64,000 nucleotides of DNA from Siphlonurus alternatus (GCA_949825025.1 OX463778.1:7145142-7209141), one strand, 5' to 3'. Positions 35,283-46,696 are shown, numbered from the stretch's first letter. Notes: generated from the sequence alone by a model not told the origin. Translations and numbers: made by a program.

Positions 35283-35916
35283 AAATTTCTCGCTAAGTAA
35301 AAAATGTAAAACATTTGTATTTAAAATAAGTGTAATGTATTACTAAAATTATGTATATGGAAATATTCAATTTTACTTGAAATAGTATTTTAATGAAAAA
35401 AAAATAGATGGAAATCATATAGAATATAAATTGAAATGTTGAATATAATGAATGTAAAATATTCTCTACTAGTTACTCTATTATATTATTATATTTTATT
35501 TAAATTAAAAAGTACAACAACTAGATTTCCATGTATTATACAATGAGTCAGTATAAAATAAATTTATCTGGAAAGAATTCAGGAATATAAATGTAACATT
35601 ATACAAACAAAAAACTTATTACATATGTGTACTAACATCTACATAAATATAATTAAGTTGCGACAAAAACACACAATTACTTCATTGTTATCTCCGATCA
35701 GCTGGCGTGACCAAATTGTTGATATAATCTTTGTAATGAGGAGGACGGAGCACGCTCGCGTTCGCCGCGTGACGTCACGAAAATTCAGGTATTTGCATTA
35801 CTCGTCGTAATTAAGATTAACTTGAAGTACTTTTTTTTTTTTAAAGAAAACTTAAAAACTGCACGAAAATTTTGTATTCAAAAAATGAATGAGTTTGCAA
35901 AATGTGATATGAATTT
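35283..35916. other. AT-rich stretch, nothing recognised
   Basis: A CG-rich spot (GCTCGCGTTCGCCGCGTGAC) at about 35754-35773 runs into a TGACGTCA. No gene. Confidence 0.4.
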
Positions 35917-36125
35917 TTTTTTATTGCAGAAATGAATAGAAAGTACTAAATTATGCTACTCTAAAATGTTGGCAGATTTTTTAAGTCCAAACTATTTTTA
36001 AATAATTATTGAAAGAGTGTAGCCACGCCCCTTGGATGTGTCAGTAGGCGTTTAAGCCCTATCCTTTTTATTAAGGGTCAAGGGGGCGAACATTACCTTA
36101 CAGAACTTTCAATAATAAAATTATT
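35917..36125. mobile_element. MITE family I, subfamily as at 12991
   Basis: Left arm TTATTGCAGAAATGAATAGA … CTATTTTTAAATAATTATTG, centre GTAGCCACGCCCCTTGGATG, then a fragment of the right arm (CTTTCAATAATAAAATTATT). The right end is lost. Confidence 0.6.
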
Positions 36126-36696
36126 TATATTGAATAATTGCGATAACTTGAACTCTTATTGCAATTAACAAATATGATACATATATTTTTTTTTAAGGAA
36201 AAATGGATTTGAGTGAAAAAATTTTTTTTGGTTATTAAAGCTTGGGTCATAGAACACTGCTATATTTTTTCATCTAACGGTGTATTTTCTCGAGATATTC
36301 GAGGGTGATTGTCAGGTAAGACCTCATGTTAAGCGACGCGTTCATTCTGACTTTTTTTTCTGGCAAACCTATAATATGAGATAGTTTTTTATTTATTTCG
36401 GTTTGATATGAAGGACCAATTGAACTATTTTTGAAAATATCAACCCAACTTTCTTTTCTAATAGATACTTTTCTTTAATTAAATGTATTAAATGTACAGA
36501 GAGAGCTAGGCGTTAAAAATAAATACGTCAATTCTTTAATAAAGAATATAGGAACCTTTTTTTTTATTGGTTACTTATTGTACATACCAAGGTTATACAC
36601 AATAACCTTATTAGTTGAAGCAATTTATGTTGTATGAAAAATAAATTTCTTCAAGACCTATAGATTTATTATAAAACTACTGAAAGGGGTTGTTGC
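36126..36696. other. AT-rich stretch, nothing recognised
   Basis: No supported feature. Confidence 0.45.
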
Positions 36697-37198
36697 TGGT
36701 GTTGTAAAAACGCACGCGCACTTTACTTTAGCGCATTTTCTAGAAAATGCGCGCGCGCACATTAAGAAAGTGCGCGCATTTTCTTATTTGCGGGAAATTT
36801 TGAACTGCATTTAAAAGAACCCTAAATTTTGATATTCTGCAAGCACTGAAGCAAAATGAAGTCGTTAAAGGAGTTTTTACTTATGAAAAGTGCTTTAAAA
36901 ATTAAATTCAATAATATATAACTGCACAACAAATATAATATAAAAATTTATTGGTAAATACTTTAAAACTGGTATTTAACCTTGGAAACAATTTTAATTG
37001 CATACAAAGTGATTAAATTAGTTTTAATAGTTATATTTAACATTTTTAATTATTTTTAAGTAGGTACACAACTGTGACCAATCAGCAGGCAGAGTGAACA
37101 CACAACTTTTTCAAAAACGAACTTTCTATTGCGTGACCGCACATTCTAACACGCATTTTCTAAAATGCACTATGAACGTTCGCTTTTTTACAACACTA
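36697..37198. mobile_element. Non-autonomous hAT element (family K), 8-bp duplication
   Basis: 502 bp. Left end TGGTGTTGTAAAAACGC and right end (reverse complement TAGTGTTGTAAAAAAGCG) are inverted. An exact 8-bp duplication, GTTGTTGC, flanks it (36689-36696, 37199-37206). Subterminal segments are rich in GCGCGC and ACGCATTTTCTA-type motifs. No transposase frame. Superfamily inferred from the 8-bp duplication and the YARNG-like terminus. Confidence 0.85.
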
Positions 37199-37206
37199 GT
37201 TGTTGC

Positions 37207-37693
37207 TATGTGAATCCGTCTTTACTAAAAGAGCGACATTTTATTGTAGTAATGAATCTACCACGTATCAGTAATGTTACAGCGTACAGGAGGCTGTAGT
37301 TTTATGAAACTATGATATACAATAATCTGTATTCATATCATGCATTTGAAATGTATTTTATTATTTAGCCATTGAACTGAAAGTAATTTATATAAATAAC
37401 AATAGAAATATTAACAATTATTACTTTTATTTAAAACTTTAGTCACGTTTAAATCACATTTATTTAGTGTCACATCAATATTAATTTTTAGTATTATATA
37501 ACTGCGTGCTGTGTTTGAAATATCACCAAAATTTATAACACAATATATAAAGTGAATAAAAAAGTTATATTTTTATATAATGATGATTAATAGTAGAAAT
37601 AAATTTTATCATGATTAACAACCAAAAAGAATAATAATTAAAATAATTATAATTTATTATTTATGCAATTATAAAATAAATGTATAGGATTAA
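37207..37693. other. AT-rich stretch, nothing recognised
   Basis: No supported feature. Confidence 0.5.
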
Positions 37694-37903
37694 AGGTGGA
37701 TTCACAATGTAATTTTTATCATGACGTGACGCGAATAATGCGCACTTGCTGTAACATCCATTGGCGGCCATATTTGGTGATTAAAAGAAAAAGAGCATCG
37801 TATAATTAATACGATTCCCGGCGAATTCGTCACCGCATTAGGATTTCACAGCGTTTACGTTAAAATCGCGTCGCATCGCCAATGTCGCCATCTGAATCCG
37901 CCT
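37694..37903 (+). mobile_element. MITE family A
   Basis: From AGGTGGATTCACAATG to TCTGAATCCGCCT, with GCGCACTTGCTGTAACATCC and ATTGGCGGCCATATTTGG. Flanks TAA/TTA. Confidence 0.8.
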
Positions 37904-38255
37904 TTATACTTAAAAAGGGATGAAAAAAAATTTGAGTTTTATTATTATATAGTTTAAATTCTCTGAATTCAATGAAATATGGATTATACTTTTAGATTTT
38001 AATAGTGCTTCCGGCGCCGACTTCTTTTTATATTTTAACTATCATCGACTTGTCTATGTTGGTAGACGAATAAATTTCTTATTTCTTATTCCATATATAA
38101 TGATATGATAATTATATATTGTGAAAAAAAAAGGTGACGAGAAATCTCAAAGTATAAATTTTGAAGTCATTCTAAAAAAAAGTAATAATTTTTGTTTTTC
38201 TTAAATTATCATGAAAAGTAGAAAAAAAACATGTTTTGGCATTGGTGCAAAATTG
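37904..38255. other. AT-rich stretch, nothing recognised
   Basis: No supported feature. Confidence 0.45.
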
Positions 38256-38500
38256 TTCTTGGAAAGTGAGGGAGAGAGAGGGCGGAGAGAGAAAGAGCGA
38301 TAGATGGTTGGTTGGTATTTTGGGGCAATTGACACATTTTGGTCATGTATGCCCCAAAAGAGCGATAGAGAGGAGAGAGAGCGAGCGAGCGATAGATATA
38401 GAAAGAGAGAGAGAGAGGGAGAGGGATGGAGAGAGGAGAGAAAGGGAAGGAGAGAGAAAGAGTGAGAGAAGTAGAAGAGAGACAGAAAGAGAGAAGTGCT
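38256..38500. repeat. GA-rich simple-repeat block
   Basis: Purine-rich GA/GGA tract. AGAGCGATAGA recurs, and GGGGCAATTGACACATTTTG sits next to ATGCCCCAAAAGAGCG. Open frames over it (38201-38701, 38209-38577, 38236-38613) are low-complexity artefacts. Confidence 0.8.
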
Positions 38501-38934
38501 GCTCGTTGACTCGAACTCGGCCCGACAATCAAACGTCTCCCCCCCCCGGGAGTAAGCAATCTTATCCACACGACCACCCACGAAGCAATAAAAAAACAAA
38601 GCCATCAATATAACATTGGAACGGCAGGGTATTATGAAAACGTTAATTAAAAACTTAATATACAAGGACTTGAAGTAAAGTTGAATTAAATTTAAATTCA
38701 TTTGTAAAGAGATTTTATATTATTGCTTTTTGTAGTAGTTGGAAAAATAAAGGGTATTAAAATTTTAACTTAAAGTAATTGACCCTTGTTGAAATAAATT
38801 TCATCTGTCGTCTTTTTTCGACCTTTTTACACAATTTTCCGAAGAATAAAAAATGAGAAATTTTCCTATTTTACATCTTGGAGCAGGAAATGCTAAAAAT
38901 GTTGAGAGCTATTTGAAAAATAAGAATTATATAT
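38501..38934. other. Unassigned, with a family D fragment
   Basis: A diverged family D end (TTGTTGAAATAAATTTCATC) lies at about 38787-38806, with eroded D-like sequence to 38880. Confidence 0.4.
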
Positions 38935-39125
38935 TTAGCTTTCTCACTAACCACGTTTAGTGTTATTGATTTATGCTGGTGCTAACCGCTGTTAGTGAAA
39001 AACCTGGTTAAATATTTCATCCCCATTGTAGACGATTTAGAAAGAGTTAACCAGAAAGTTATCCAGCTTTCTTACTAACCGCGGTTAACGCCATTGATTT
39101 GGACTGGCATTAAACGTGGTTGTAT
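38935..39125. mobile_element. Family C-related repeat, two partial units
   Basis: TTTCTCACTAACCACGTTTA and GCTGTTAGTGAAAAACCTGG are inverted. A second unit (AGTTATCCAGCTTTCTTACT, then GGTTAACGCCATTGATTTGG) follows. Confidence 0.5.
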
Positions 39126-39164
39126 ATTGAAAAAGTTGAATAACTTACTTCAAGAATTGCACCT

Positions 39165-39265
39165 ATTATATTGTCTGAATTTGATCTCCATTTTGAGCGA
39201 GGATGTTGTGTTTTTTATGTACAAATTATACATAATAAGATTAGGTTTAGACGTGTTAAAAGTGA
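39165..39265 (-). mobile_element. MITE family D fragment
   Basis: ATTTTGAGCGAGGATG and AAGATTAGGTTTAGACGTGT are reverse-strand family D blocks. Both ends are lost. Confidence 0.45.
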
Positions 39266-39420
39266 GTTAACACACCTAATGTTAAAAAAATTCCCATCAC
39301 ATGGTGAAAATTATAGTAAAATGTATCTTAAAATGTTCTCTGACTCTTCTTACATAACCTATATATAGCTAAAACATGCATGTATGCAAATTTGATTTAT
39401 TTTTAAAGTTATTAATTCCA

Positions 39421-39476
39421 AAGTTGACTAATTTAGCATGGAAGTTCCATTTCTCCTTGTTAAATTAGTCAACTTT
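39421..39476. repeat. Short perfect hairpin
   Basis: AAGTTGACTAATTTA and TAAATTAGTCAACTT form an almost uninterrupted stem around a roughly 25-base loop. Not matched elsewhere in the window. Confidence 0.7.
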
Positions 39477-40246
39477 AAAAATTCACAACTCAAAAATTAG
39501 CTCGAATTTATATATCTGATATTTTAGTTACTGACAGGGGGTGTAGAGGAGAACATTTAAAAATACGATTCATTATTTTCATAAGCGGAAATGTTTATAA
39601 CATTGTACTTGTTACTTTACCCTTAAATTTAGGGGATGTTTCAATATTTTTTAAATTTTCCCCATTCCCATTAACAATAATATTTATTCATATCATGTAT
39701 TAGTCATCTATTAAATATCATAAAGAATGAATAAAAATTTAGTTTTCTTTCTTTTGTTTTAAAAGGTAATTAACATTCAGATAGCATATGTTGTGACTGG
39801 GTTGGAATGGTAAGCCAGCCATGTGTGGCACAGAAATTCAGAGGGTTATTTTACGATCGACTCGTGTGACAGAATCGGGGGGAAGATCGCTTTTCGATAT
39901 GTCGAAAAAAAAAAGAAAGCTACCACCCGCAAGAGATATTTTGTTTTTATCCCTAAAACATCCAAGCCCACATAATCTCAGCCACAAACTTTGCTTTTGA
40001 ATATACCACTGCATGCATGTGGATATCAGCCATCAATTCAGATTATAAATAAAATATATATTTCCAATATTTTTATATATTTTATGATTGAAAAATTCAA
40101 CCCAATTTTTATTTTTTGTTTGTGTTGCATAAAAGAAATTGTGAGTATAGGAAAGAAAAATATAGGAAAAAAATATATATGATATTATGTGTAGCATACA
40201 AAATAGGATATACAGTATACACTAGTATAATAATATATAGTGTCCT
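39477..40246. other. AT-rich stretch before gap
   Basis: Contains a less AT-rich patch at about 39790-39900 with no recognisable content. Confidence 0.4.
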
Positions 40247-40446
40247 NNNNNNNNNNNNNNNNNNNNNNNNNNNNNNNNNNNNNNNNNNNNNNNNNNNNNN
40301 NNNNNNNNNNNNNNNNNNNNNNNNNNNNNNNNNNNNNNNNNNNNNNNNNNNNNNNNNNNNNNNNNNNNNNNNNNNNNNNNNNNNNNNNNNNNNNNNNNNN
40401 NNNNNNNNNNNNNNNNNNNNNNNNNNNNNNNNNNNNNNNNNNNNNN
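40247..40446. other. Assembly gap of 200 N
   Basis: Exactly 200 undetermined bases, suggesting a nominal gap size. Open frames spanning it are meaningless. Confidence 0.99.
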
Positions 40447-40494
40447 CCTCAGATTTCACAAAACTGCCATGATATTACAGATTCGCTTTAAAAT

Positions 40495-40610
40495 TTATAT
40501 GCTAGCTTTTGATGGCGAGTTCCAAGTCCCCTGCAATTCTTGTTGCATTCAGGCGGTATGATTGCGAGATATCAACCTACTGAGATTCATCCTTATAATA
40601 TCATATTCGA
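40495..40610 (-). repeat. Dispersed repeat R, 5' piece
   Basis: Reverse complement of the start of 27845-28205, including GCAGGGGACTTGGAACTCG. Confidence 0.5.
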
Positions 40611-40960
40611 CGCCTATTTTCAAGCTGTGAGGTGAACATTACTTTGACTATGAAGAGAGGTTCATAAAGTCTGGTTTGGACAGCCAAGTGGCCCGCTATA
40701 TTGATTGGTAGACAACACTTAGTGCGTGATGAACAAATATGTAAATTACGTCAGCGGAACATTAATTTACATATTTTCTATAGCATCTACACGCAATGTT
40801 GGAATAGAGCTACTTCACTATATTTAATAAACTGATCACTATTATTAGAGATACAACTTGCTTTGATTTGTGTTGATTCATTTTGTTATTAAGATGTGAT
40901 TAACACGATTTTGACCGAGATATGTATATCAGATTGATAATTAACAACAATTAATAAATC
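40611..40960. other. Unassigned stretch
   Basis: A short inverted pair ATATGTAAATTA … TAATTTACATAT lies at about 40737-40770. No gene. Confidence 0.4.
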
Positions 40961-40964
40961 ATAA

Positions 40965-43372
40965 GGCCCAAAGTACACCAAAAAAACAGTGAAAAACAAA
41001 GTGGTCTTCAAAAATCCATGAAACTTATATATGATGGACATGTCACCTCATCAAAGAATACCCTAATTTTTGTTTTTGAAATTTTGATTTTTTTCCCGGA
41101 AATTTGGGTATGCGAAGTTCCGCTTGGTATCCTTGTTTTTTATGCTTACGACGGGCATAACTTTTTTTCTATGGCAGCTATCTACAAATTTCGTATACTT
41201 TTTTGATGCCAAGAATATGCTCTTTTTGGGAAAAAATACTGCATTTTCGTGAATATCATTAATTTTTCCGGGTTTTTTTCAAAACAGGACATTTTCAAAA
41301 AAAAAAAACCCACTTTTTTTTTTCTTTAAATTCGAGTTTTCAATAAAGGACAATGTTTATTAAAATAAAATGCAAAGTTTACGAGGTACAATTCATAACT
41401 TTTTTTTCTATGAATTTTTTAAGTTGACACTCTCGCTCCTCCCTCGAGCGTGCGGCTAATCGCGCGTTTGCCACCCGGCGCGGCCGATGCTGCTGCAGCA
41501 GTACATAGTAGTTCCTTTGTTCTTTCAGTGATTTTCATAGATATAGAACCTTGGAGATGCATATACAGTTCATCCAACATAAAATTACGACCGGAAGTGG
41601 CAGCATTTTGGCCTTACTAAACGCATTGCATTATAATATTGAACTTTCTAATATTATATTTTCTCCCTTTAAATTTTGAGACTAATAAAAATATAAAAAA
41701 ATAAGATGACGAAAGGAATTGATCCTGACACTTCCGAGAGTAATCAACATTCGATAAACTGTACAGTAGAATTAATAAACGGCCGAGAAGCTTTGCTTTT
41801 GCCATCAAATTTTACCGACTTTTTACAAGCAGTGTTGTGAAATAATTATTACTCTTCTAGCGAGAGAGAAATTTTACTGGTTTACAATTCATCGATGTAA
41901 TGTGTTAATTAAGTAAAAAACAATTAATTTTTTATTCGACATTGATAATCATTATGTGGCACAAATAAATAGGGCAGGTATTATTTTTTTTACAAGATTA
42001 CAACCCCATGAGCTTGGAGCGCTCGAGCATGCAGGTTAAACTATAAAGGATAAAGGAGGGAATGGATGATGGCCAAGGCCTGTTACGTGTCCTAGTATTC
42101 ACTGAGAAGAGACTGAGGGAACCGTGGAAAACAAAACCTCCAGTCAGAACAAAGACTTCTATTTTTCTTATCAATGGATCTACTGATGATGTCCAATGCC
42201 TATGGAACCACATATAAATACTCACTGCACTGGATGGAAAGCTATATATTTGAATTTACCCCAGGGAGGGAGTCACGTAATTTTTACTTCAAACGGTCAC
42301 CTTCAAAGTACTGCAACGCTTGATGTAGATTGAAGATACATGTAGGAGTGCAGAATTATAATCCATTATCTCTATTATTTGTGCTGCATAATGATTATCA
42401 ATGTCGAATAAAAAATTAATTGTTTTTTACTTAATTAACATCGATGAATTGTAAACCAGTAAAATTTCTCTCTCGCTAGAAGAGTAATAATTATTTCACA
42501 ACACTGCTTGTAAAAAGTCGGTAAAATTTGATGGCAAAAGCAAAGCTTCTCGGCCGTTTATTAATTCTACTGTACAGTTTATCGAATGTTGATTACTCTC
42601 GGAAGTGTCAGGATCAATTCCTTTCGTCATCTTATTTTTTTATATTTTTATTAGTCTCAAAATTTAAAGGGAGAAAATATAATATTAGAAAGTTCAATAT
42701 TATAATGCAATGCGTTTAGTAAGGCCAAAATGCTGCCACTTCCGGTCGTAATTTTATGTTGGATGAACTGTATATGCATCTCCAAGGTTCTATATCTATG
42801 AAAATCACTGAAAGAACAAAGGAACTACTATGTACTGCTGCAGCAGCATTGGCCGCGCCGGGTGGCAAACGCGCGATTAGCCGCACGCTCGAGGGAGGAG
42901 CGAGAGTGTCAACTTAAAAAATTCATAGAAAAAAAAGTTATGAATTGTACCTCGTAAACTTTGCATTTTATTTTAATAAACATTGTCCTTTATTGAAAAC
43001 TCGAATTTAAAGAAAAAAAAAAGTGGGTTTTTTTTTTTTTGAAAATGTCCTGTTTTGAAAAAAACCCGGAAAAATTAATGATATTCACGAAAATGCAGTA
43101 TTTTTTCCCAAAAAGAGCATATTCTTGGCATCAAAAAAGTATACGAAATTTGTAGATAGCTGCCATAGAAAAAAAGTTATGCCCGTCGTAAGCATAAAAA
43201 ACAAGGATACCAAGCGGAACTTCGCATACCCAAATTTCCGGGAAAAAAATCAAAATTTCAAAAACAAAAATTAGGGTATTCTTTGATGAGGTGACATGTC
43301 CATCATATATAAGTTTCATGGATTTTTGAAGACCACTTTGTTTTTCACTGTTTTTTTGGTGTACTTTGGGCC
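40965..43372. mobile_element. 2.4-kb foldback element with ~1-kb arms, ATAA duplication
   Basis: Ends GGCCCAAAGTACACC / GGTGTACTTTGGGCC are exact inverted copies, flanked by ATAA (40961-40964, 43373-43376). Arms at 40965-41972 and 42371-43372 are near-identical. Differences seen are one substitution (41485 region), small homopolymer length changes and a five-base insertion near 41900. A small CG-rich island (about 41440-41490) is in each arm. Identical 63-codon frames occur mirror-wise (41617-41808, 42528-42719), with no recognisable domain. The 4-bp duplication could be chance (about 1 in 256), so the superfamily is left open. Confidence 0.8.
41985..42345 (-). mobile_element. 5S rRNA-derived SINE copy 3, in hairpin loop
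   Basis: Minus strand: truncated 5S head (remaining AAGCGTTGCAGTACTTTGAA), then the body (CACTGCACTGGATG on the plus strand) and a tail ending in ACTTGTAATCTTGT then A-rich. It fills nearly all of the non-palindromic loop of the surrounding foldback. Confidence 0.75.
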
Positions 43373-43376
43373 ATAA

Positions 43377-43587
43377 TTCAGAAGAATTTGACAAAACAAA
43401 TACTGATTTAATGCTGACAAGTTTACAAAAAAATTCATGTGTATAGTATAATAATCGTATGTTAATACTGTTGTCGTAATTATCTAAATTGCATGAGTAG
43501 AAAAAAAAGTTTTGGAGGTAGATTTGGTCTCATGATAATGTGAGTCTATGCGAGTATAATATATTTATACAGACTATTCATTAAACC
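43377..43587. other. AT-rich stretch, nothing recognised
   Basis: No supported feature. Confidence 0.45.
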
Positions 43588-43814
43588 CAGCGGTTTTCAA
43601 ACTTTTTGACTCGAGTCCCAGAAAATATTTAATTCAAAGATGATGTGTCCCATTTTCTCTTCCCCACTGCTTTCCTATATCCCTACCTTATTAACCATAT
43701 AGCCTTGATCGCCATTACCCGATTTTCATGAAGTCACAGACAAAAAATCGCACTGTCCCAAAAAAATGTCCCAAATTTGAGACGCGTCCCATGCATATAG
43801 TTTGAAAACCACTG
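43588..43814. mobile_element. hAT/Charlie-like MITE
   Basis: 227 bp with ends CAGCGGTTTTCAAACTTTTT and AGTTTGAAAACCACTG, the CAGTGGTTYTCAAACT type known from hAT-Charlie elements. An 8-bp flanking duplication is not recognisable, so the copy is probably old. Confidence 0.65.
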
Positions 43815-43868
43815 AATGAGTAGAGGGTGTCAAATCACAAATTAGTATTTCATCGAAAGTCAATATTA

Positions 43869-44294
43869 CCCAGTTGAAAATTATGCCTTCAATTGATCCT
43901 TTACAAATCGAAACCTAATCTTTTTATCTCAAAACACACATATTTGGTGCGATTCACGAAGCAGTTAGCCAGGTTTCTAACCACGTTTAACTAGGTAGTT
44001 TAACACATAAAACAGGTATAGTTAAACGTGGTTAAGCTAAGCGTGGTTAGAAACCTGGCTATAACTGCTTCGTGAATCGCACCCATTATTTATTCTCCGC
44101 TCAAAGTGAGGATGAAATGGAGACAAATTATTAATTAAAATATTTCTAACATTTATGCCCAATAAGAGGAAAGAAGGCGCAATCTCGTCTTTTTATCTCT
44201 TTTTTCCTCTAAATTGGTGCAAAATAGGAGAAAATTAGGAAAGGAGAGAGATAAACACGTACCGAATAAACTATTAAATTGTTTTCAACACGGG
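43869..44294 (+). mobile_element. MITE family D with nested family C
   Basis: CCCAGTTGAAAATTATGCC to TTTTCAACACGGG, flanked by exact TTA duplications (43866-43868, 44295-44297). Interrupted at 43945-44095 by a family C foldback. This is the best evidence that family D makes 3-bp TTA duplications. Confidence 0.85.
43945..44095. mobile_element. MITE family C foldback nested in family D
   Basis: GGTGCGATTCACGAAGCAG … CTGCTTCGTGAATCGCACC, nearly perfect arms each with GGTTTCTAACCACG. Inserted in the family D block that normally reads ACATCTTATTTCC. Confidence 0.85.
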
Positions 44295-44326
44295 TTACCC
44301 CTCGAATGATTTTCTAGCTCTGATAT

Positions 44327-44331
<5 letters not shown>

Positions 44332-44379
<48 letters not shown>
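44332..44379. repeat. (GA)n microsatellite
   Basis: About 24 GA units. Confidence 0.95.
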
Positions 44380-44382
<3 letters not shown>

Positions 44383-44466
44383 TAATAAAAAGAACGTATG
44401 TTTGTATCCATAGCAGGCTTGAATGCCTCCATATACAGAAAACAATTACTTAGTCTTGTACCTTTA

Positions 44467-45968
44467 GAGGGGGATTCAAAAAGACTTATCCGCGAGACTT
44501 GGCCGGCGGATAACTTGTCCACATTCTAGTCTGGATAACCTAAATACTTGGCCGCGCGGACAAGTATAAGGCTGGACAAGGGTTTGGATACGTCGGTCTG
44601 GACAAAAGTCATTTGGCCAAGCCTGTCGGCTAAAGTCCCGCGGACAACTAACCGCGCGGCTATGTCTCGTGGACAAATCTCCCACCTGGATAAGGTTTTT
44701 AATTACGCCGCCATCTTGGATTACGTGTTAAATATGGAGGTAATTGGATCTACATATATGATGATTCATTGCTAATTTATTAAACAACTGTGTTCAAATT
44801 TGATTAAATATCAATTTGTGTAGTTTGCATAAGACATAGGAAAATTAGTTTTAAACATTTAGCGCTTATATTCAATGTTTACCTCCCCCCGTTCCCCCTT
44901 TTCTACATCATCATGATCATCAGCAAGCCTCGCCCTCTTTGTTGGCACACATTTTGTTATGCTCATTTTTCAATAATTAGACGATTAATACCTGATATTT
45001 TTGTCTATAATTGCTAAGGCCAGCCCAAGAATACACTACTCTATGACATTTCATAAAGGTAAGTGAAATATCTAACGTTAAATTGCTTAATTTTTGACGA
45101 GTTATGATAGCTCTATGATATGATACCATTCATCTGTAATTTTCTGATACTTCATCTGCGAATTTTTGATACTTTTATTACATATTTAAACACGAACAGT
45201 TATTAAAAATAAAGCTCTTTTTAAGTTAATAATTAGTCTGGAAGCATTTAATTAAGGAGTATGAACTCCTGTATGTTAAAAATAAGTAAATGAGGCAAAC
45301 AGAAAATGAACTAAAATCAAGGAGGTTGAAATCAAGACCTCAAATGTCGTCAAAATAAGCAATTTTCTAATGGATATTTCACGTACCGTCATTAATTGTA
45401 ATAGAGTATTATCATATGATAATAAAAACCCATTATTTAATCCAAATATTGGGTATAAGGTATAAATTTATTGAAAAAAAACGTGGGTTATTCAGCGAGG
45501 CTCGATGAATTTATTATTATGCCACCAGCGCCTCGCACAGAACGGGAAATTAGAGAAATATAACAAAAAATGTTAAAAGCGCCAAAAATTTTAAACCATG
45601 TCACCCCAATAATAATAAGATTGAAATGACATTAATTTTAAACACAATGTTTACGTAATATAATATAAAATCACGATATATGGCGGTCTAATTATCACCG
45701 TATTTAACACGTAATCCAAGATGGCGGCGTAATTAAAAACCTTATCCAGGTGGGAGATTTGTCCACGAGACTTAGCCGCGCGGTTAGTTGTCCGCGGGAC
45801 TTCAGCCAACAGGCTTGGCCAAATGACTTTTGTCCAGACTGACATATCCAAACCCTTGTCCAGCCTTATACTTGTCCGCGCGGCTAAGTATTTAGGCTAT
45901 CCAGACTAGAACGTGGACAAGTTATCCGCCGGCCAAGTCTCGCGGATAAGTCTTTTTGAATCCCCCTC
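44467..45968. mobile_element. 1.5-kb foldback element G, TTA duplication
   Basis: Ends GAGGGGGATTCAAAAAGAC and its inverse are flanked by TTA (44464-44466, 45969-45971). The outer ~270 bp of each arm (44467-44735, 45690-45968) are highly similar and CG-rich. Arms continue, more diverged, inward: AAGTGAAATATCTAACG at 45062 faces its counterpart near 45380. The arms contain an array of GGAYAA hexamers and GCCGCCATCTTGG. No transposase frame, so non-autonomous. TTA points to PIF/Harbinger by inference. Mirror-image 66-75-codon frames in the arms are not supported as genes. Confidence 0.85.
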
Positions 45969-45971
45969 TTA

Positions 45972-46643
<672 letters not shown>

Positions 46644-46696
46644 CCTCTCTCTCTCTCTGCTTTAAATTAAAATCTAGAATTTAAAAGACTGACATC

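Noticed and set aside
38201..38701. Overlapping frames of 61-166 codons on both strands
   Set aside because: They follow a GA-rich block and open in several frames at once, as expected of low-complexity DNA.
40109..40491. Frames crossing the N gap
   Set aside because: They consist mostly of undetermined bases.
41617..42719. Identical 63-codon frames in both hairpin arms as a duplicated gene
   Set aside because: The identity comes from the palindrome. No domain, start context or conservation is visible.
44476..45851. Frames of 66-75 codons in the arms of element G
   Set aside because: Mirror-image frames in a CG-rich TIR. They read through the hexamer array and match no family.
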